Positions 61,172 through 64,000 of a stretch of DNA of 64,000 bases are shown here, in pieces; position 1 is the stretch's first letter; each line of letters begins with the position of its first letter. Source of the stretch: an uncultured bacterium (GTDB lineage: Bacteria; Verrucomicrobiota; Kiritimatiellia; CAIKKV01; CAITUY01); contig CAITUY010000116.1 in NCBI GenBank assembly GCA_903895695.1, positions 1 through 64,000 of the forward strand. The letters run 5' to 3'. The translations under genes were made by a program, and so were the position numbers. Under the pieces are notes generated by a model. That model was not told the DNA's origin. It ran no database searches and was given only the letters and a program-made list of their open reading frames with translations.

Positions 61172-61534
61172 ATGAAACCACTCCTGATCACGGTTCTCTG
61201 GGCCTTAAACATTCTGGTTGATTCCGGGGGGCATTTTGCATTCAAGCTGGCGGCGATTGAGCCGGCCGCCGATGCGTCCACGCTGGAACACTGGCGCCAT
61301 ATGCTGAGGCGACCTTGGCTGTGGCTGGGGATTTTCTGCTTCATCGCAGAGTTTGTTCTCTGGCTGGCGTTCCTCTCATTGGTCCCCCTTGCTGAAGGCG
61401 TCTTGCTCGGCATGATGAGCATTGTGGTCATCATGGTCGGCGGCCGCATCGTGTTTAAGGAGCATTTCACACGGCCGCGAATTATCGGTATGGCCTTGAT
61501 CATTGCCGGCGTCGCCATCGTGGGGCTCGGCTAA
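61172..61534 (+). CDS. EamA/SMR-like small membrane protein, subunit 1
   Basis: The 120-residue protein has four predicted helices: VLWALNILVDSGGHFAFKLA, LWLGIFCFIAEFVLWLAFL, LLGMMSIVVIMVGG and GMALIIAGVAIVGLG. It is the size and pattern of an EmrE- or ArnE-type half-transporter of the drug/metabolite superfamily. It is immediately followed, without a gap, by a second such protein, so a heterodimer is likely. Paired half-transporters of this type flip amino-sugar or lipid-linked intermediates across the inner membrane, as ArnE/ArnF do, though the substrate here is unproven. Confidence 0.75.
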   Translation: MKPLLITVLWALNILVDSGGHFAFKLAAIEPAADASTLEHWRHMLRRPWLWLGIFCFIAEFVLWLAFLSLVPLAEGVLLGMMSIVVIMVGGRIVFKEHFTRPRIIGMALIIAGVAIVGLG

Positions 61535-61927
61535 ATGTCACTCAAGAGATTCTATCTCCTGGGTTTTGTCGTGCTGATGGTGGTCGATACCTTTTCCCAG
61601 ATCTGTTTCAAGATGGCAGCCACGCACGCTGAACCCTTCCGGATTGAACCGGAGTGGGTGATTCGTGTGGTGACCAATCCCTGGGTCTATGGCGCCATCC
61701 TCGGCTATATCGGTGCATTCGTGACCTGGATGACCTTGCTGAGACATGCTCCGGTCGGGCCGTCATTTGCCGCATCCCATCTCGAGGTGGTCGGCGTCAT
61801 GATTGTTTCCGTGCCGCTTTTCGGTGAGGCGCTCAGCGCCTGGCAGATGGTGGGCGCGGCCCTCATTGTTGCCGGCGTGGTCAGTCTGGCCATAGGTGAG
61901 ACATCTGAACCCCATGTCCAAGTGTGA
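61535..61927 (+). CDS. EamA/SMR-like small membrane protein, subunit 2
   Basis: The 130-residue protein also has four helices, with FVVLMVVDTFSQICFKMAAT, GAILGYIGAFVTWMTLLR, VVGVMIVSVPLFGEALSAWQ and MVGAALIVAGVVSLAIGE. Its ATG directly follows the stop codon of the first subunit (TAAATG), a coupled arrangement. The DegT aminotransferase downstream overlaps its end by 14 bases. The three genes are therefore one translationally coupled set. Confidence 0.75.
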   Translation: MSLKRFYLLGFVVLMVVDTFSQICFKMAATHAEPFRIEPEWVIRVVTNPWVYGAILGYIGAFVTWMTLLRHAPVGPSFAASHLEVVGVMIVSVPLFGEALSAWQMVGAALIVAGVVSLAIGETSEPHVQV

Positions 61928-63116
61928 GCTTCCGCCAACTGCGGGACTGCCTCTGCTGTTTAAGGACCTCCTTTCAGGCAGAGCTGGCGATTTTTCGCAA
62001 CAGCTTGCCGCGTTTCTCGATGTGCCCGAAGTCGGTGTCGAGTGCTCCGGGACGGCAAGTCTCATCGTGATCCTCGAAACACTACGGCGACGTTCAGGTC
62101 GAACGCGTGTCGTTGTCCCGGCCTATACCTGCCCCTTGGTTGTGTTTGCGGTGGCACATTGCGGCCTGGAAGTGCAGGTTTGCGATGTTCGCCTCCGAAG
62201 TTTCGAGCTCGATCCGGGGACATTGGCAAAGCTTTGCGATGAGGGTACTCTGGCCATAATTCCCACGCATCTGGGTGGTCGCGTCGCCGACCTTGATCCG
62301 GTCGTCAGAGTTGCCCGGCACTGCGGCGCGTACGTCATCGAAGATGCGGCGCAGGCCCTGGGAGCTCGCCGCCAGGGGAAGAGCCTTGGTTTAGTGGGCG
62401 ATGCAGGCTTCTTCAGCCTGGCGGCCGGCAAGGGGCTGACGCTTTTCGAGGGGGGGCTTTGGCTAGCCGCCGATGCTGGACTTCGCGCTGAACTCAAGAA
62501 TACGTCGCAAGAAATCGTCCCCCGCAAGCTTGGATGGGAAGCATTGCGCTGCCTTGAATTACTGGGTTACGCGCTGGCCTATCGTCCGCACGGCTTGCCT
62601 TATGTTTATGGCCGAGCCTTGCGGCGAGCATTGCGCCAGAACGATCCGGTAGCGGCCGTCGGCGACTACTTCTCTCCGGACATTCCTGTCCATCGGGTGT
62701 CACCATGGCGGCAGGCCGTCGGCTGCCGCGCCTTGTTGCGCCTGCCCGCCTTCCAGCGAGAACTGGCCGGTCGCGCCGCGCAGCGCCTGCCCCGCTTGGC
62801 TGGCATACCAGGCGTGGAGGTGCTCTCCGATCCTCCTGGTGTTTCGGGAACCTGGCCTGTATTCGTCGTGCTGCTGCCCAGCGAAGCGATTCGCGACCGT
62901 GTGCTGGGCGAGTTGTGGGGCGCCGGAGTCGGGGTTGCCCGCATGTTTGCCTTCGCCTTGCCGGACTATGCCTACCTGCAGCCATGGGTCGGCCATGGCG
63001 TTGCCCCCAATGCCCGGGAGTTTGCGGCTTGCAGCTTGACGATTACCAACAGCCCCTGGCTCGACGATGCCCAATTCGATCAAATCCTCGGCGTGCTGTC
63101 GCGGCATTGCTGCTGA
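61914..63116 (+). CDS. DegT/DnrJ/EryC1/StrS-family aminotransferase
   Basis: The 400-residue protein has the DegT fold: SGTASLIVILETLRRRSGRT, PAYTCPLVVFAVAHCG and IPTHLGGRVADLDPV. YVIEDAAQALGARRQGKSLG carries the aspartate that holds the PLP pyridine nitrogen, and FFSLAAGKGLTLFEGGLWLA the PLP lysine in the GKGLTLFEGG motif. These enzymes transaminate keto-sugars into amino-sugars for surface polysaccharides or antibiotics. It is coupled to two SMR-like half-transporters upstream, as in aminoarabinose-type lipid modification, but is not close enough to ArnB to name it. Its end overlaps the ureohydrolase-fold gene by 37 bases. Confidence 0.8.
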   Translation: MSKCELPPTAGLPLLFKDLLSGRAGDFSQQLAAFLDVPEVGVECSGTASLIVILETLRRRSGRTRVVVPAYTCPLVVFAVAHCGLEVQVCDVRLRSFELDPGTLAKLCDEGTLAIIPTHLGGRVADLDPVVRVARHCGAYVIEDAAQALGARRQGKSLGLVGDAGFFSLAAGKGLTLFEGGLWLAADAGLRAELKNTSQEIVPRKLGWEALRCLELLGYALAYRPHGLPYVYGRALRRALRQNDPVAAVGDYFSPDIPVHRVSPWRQAVGCRALLRLPAFQRELAGRAAQRLPRLAGIPGVEVLSDPPGVSGTWPVFVVLLPSEAIRDRVLGELWGAGVGVARMFAFALPDYAYLQPWVGHGVAPNAREFAACSLTITNSPWLDDAQFDQILGVLSRHCC

Positions 63117-63982
63117 CTGGCGGATTCAATCCAGTCAAGTAATTGCCGATTGACTGACATCTGCTGTGCCTGCCATAGGGCCAGCGTGTCGACCGGTATG
63201 GCCGGTTGCTGGTCGAGGGCACTGAGCCACCGCTTCCACGGCGTCCGGTAATGATGGGCCGAGACTTCGCCGGTAATGTCACTACCGACCAGCTTTCCTG
63301 ACAGAGCCGCTATCAGTTGGCGAGCGTTGCCGAGATCGAAATGGCCCTGGTCCCAGTTGGTGCGTGCCACCTCGGGCGCGAAGACATCCTTGTCGATGGA
63401 AAGGTAGGCTGCGCCGGGAATGTTCTCGCGCAAGGTTTCGACAAAATAGCTGACCAGTTCCCCGGCTCCGGAAAATGACCGGAAACCCTTGGCCAGTCCG
63501 GGCAGGCTCGCCCAGCGCGTATCGACCCCTATTGTCCAGTACTGCACCTTGCCGCGGAAGATTGGCAGCAGATGGTTCTCCCATGCGTGTTGCCAGCCGA
63601 CATCCGGCGAGCTGACGCCGAGGACGTGTACGCAGCGGACGTGGGGCAGTCTTGCCGCGTGCAGGACCCACGAGCCGCAGTGGATGCCAAACGGGAAACG
63701 CATATTGTCCGGGTGGTTGTCGAGCACGACCACGTCGAAAGGCGCCTGATGCGCGAGGCGCTCGATCAAGAGCTGGCTGATGTGGTGAAAGTCGCCGCTG
63801 CCCATGCAGACCGTGCCGTGAGTGCAGGGGATTTGTTCATTAAGCCGGTCGCGAAAGCGTTTCCAGGTCGACCACGTACAACCGAAGCGAATGGCCTCCT
63901 GCCAGTCCGCAAGGTCGAGAACACGTGCCGTGTCGAGACCATGAAGCGAAGCGTCGATGTCGAGAACCAGCGTTCGATTCAC
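63080..63982 (-). CDS. Ureohydrolase (arginase-fold) family protein
   Basis: The 300-residue protein shows the ordered metal motifs of arginase-like enzymes: GSGDFHHI (61-68), VVLDNHPDN (86-93, matching DAHxD) and LSIDKDVF (194-201, matching SxDxD). The metal-binding pattern is nearly complete, although GGDH is altered to GSGDFH. Arginase-family members hydrolyse guanidino compounds; the substrate is unknown. It begins with GTG at 63982, with GAGGAG nine bases upstream. It is convergent with, and overlaps, the DegT gene by 37 bases, so both may be limited by shared sequence. The rest of the cluster lies past the window. Confidence 0.72.
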   Translation of the reverse strand: MNRTLVLDIDASLHGLDTARVLDLADWQEAIRFGCTWSTWKRFRDRLNEQIPCTHGTVCMGSGDFHHISQLLIERLAHQAPFDVVVLDNHPDNMRFPFGIHCGSWVLHAARLPHVRCVHVLGVSSPDVGWQHAWENHLLPIFRGKVQYWTIGVDTRWASLPGLAKGFRSFSGAGELVSYFVETLRENIPGAAYLSIDKDVFAPEVARTNWDQGHFDLGNARQLIAALSGKLVGSDITGEVSAHHYRTPWKRWLSALDQQPAIPVDTLALWQAQQMSVNRQLLDWIESASQQQCRDSTPRI

Positions 63983-64000
63983 CGCTGCATCTCCTCGAAC

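Noticed and set aside
61172-63116. Assignment as arnE, arnF and arnB
   Set aside because: The layout is similar, but no other arn gene is seen, and the half-transporters and aminotransferase are too generic to use those names.

Overview
The window is a gene-dense, GC-rich chromosomal stretch from a Gram-negative-type bacterium. No rRNA, tRNA, CRISPR array, intact insertion sequence or prophage was seen. The gene mix points to the PVC superphylum, most plausibly Kiritimatiellota, Lentisphaerota or Verrucomicrobiota: GH95 and heparinase II/III enzymes, a SASA-type esterase, secreted beta-propellers, a GatCAB amidotransferase, type IV pilus ATPases, an LpxL-like acyltransferase, a PPi-type phosphofructokinase, KamA beside an ATP-grasp ligase, and a DUF1854-linked ABC exporter. 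The phylum is an inference; no marker rRNA is present.

Layout. 0-6 kb: minus-strand kamA plus a truncated D-Ala-D-Ala-ligase-like gene, a TetR regulator, GrpB and YjbQ proteins, a GT-C-like membrane protein and yceH. 6-11 kb: an HPr-CBM48 fusion (the most unusual protein here), valS with an in-frame repeat insertion, and a URO-D family protein. 10.8-13.1 kb: an accessory patch with an orphan protein lacking a clear start, a MNT/HEPN pair and a frameshifted Uma2-family gene. 13.1-24.2 kb: carbohydrate genes (GH95, heparinase II/III-like, sialate-O-acetylesterase-like, seven-repeat propeller, class II aldolase with promoter and terminator) around lemA and a predicted transglutaminase-like protein. 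24.2-29.2 kb: a compact run of ABC exporter, DUF1854, DUF362 ferredoxin and LpxL-like acyltransferase. 29-38 kb: esterase, XRE regulator, S1/P1-like nuclease, TIM-barrel orphan, mnmA, a PfkB-HAD fusion and an ABC-F ATPase.

38-40 kb is a second accessory patch: an antitoxin with a truncated PIN toxin abutting an AT-richer GIY-YIG gene, and a DUF4160/DUF2442 pair. 40-49 kb: gatCAB, a PilB-PilT-PilB ATPase set and trxB. 49-56.5 kb: a large secreted propeller, a lytic transglycosylase, a second YjbQ, a Phd/PIN toxin-antitoxin operon with a visible promoter-operator, queA, PPi-type phosphofructokinase and a 3D-domain lipoprotein. 56.5-61 kb: a large orphan protein, infA, an RluA-type pseudouridine synthase and a predicted outer-membrane protein. 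61-64 kb: the start of a probable amino-sugar or surface-modification locus (two SMR-like half-transporters, a DegT aminotransferase, a convergent ureohydrolase-fold protein) that continues past the window.

A recurrent non-coding signal is a family of short direct-repeat words (TGTTCAG/TGTTCGG, TTGGTTCTT, GTGAACAGT). At several gene junctions they form long hairpins; once they lie against a ribosome-binding site, and a similar tract lies in frame inside valS. Many minus- or plus-strand open frames opposite real genes are GC-driven shadows and were left out.
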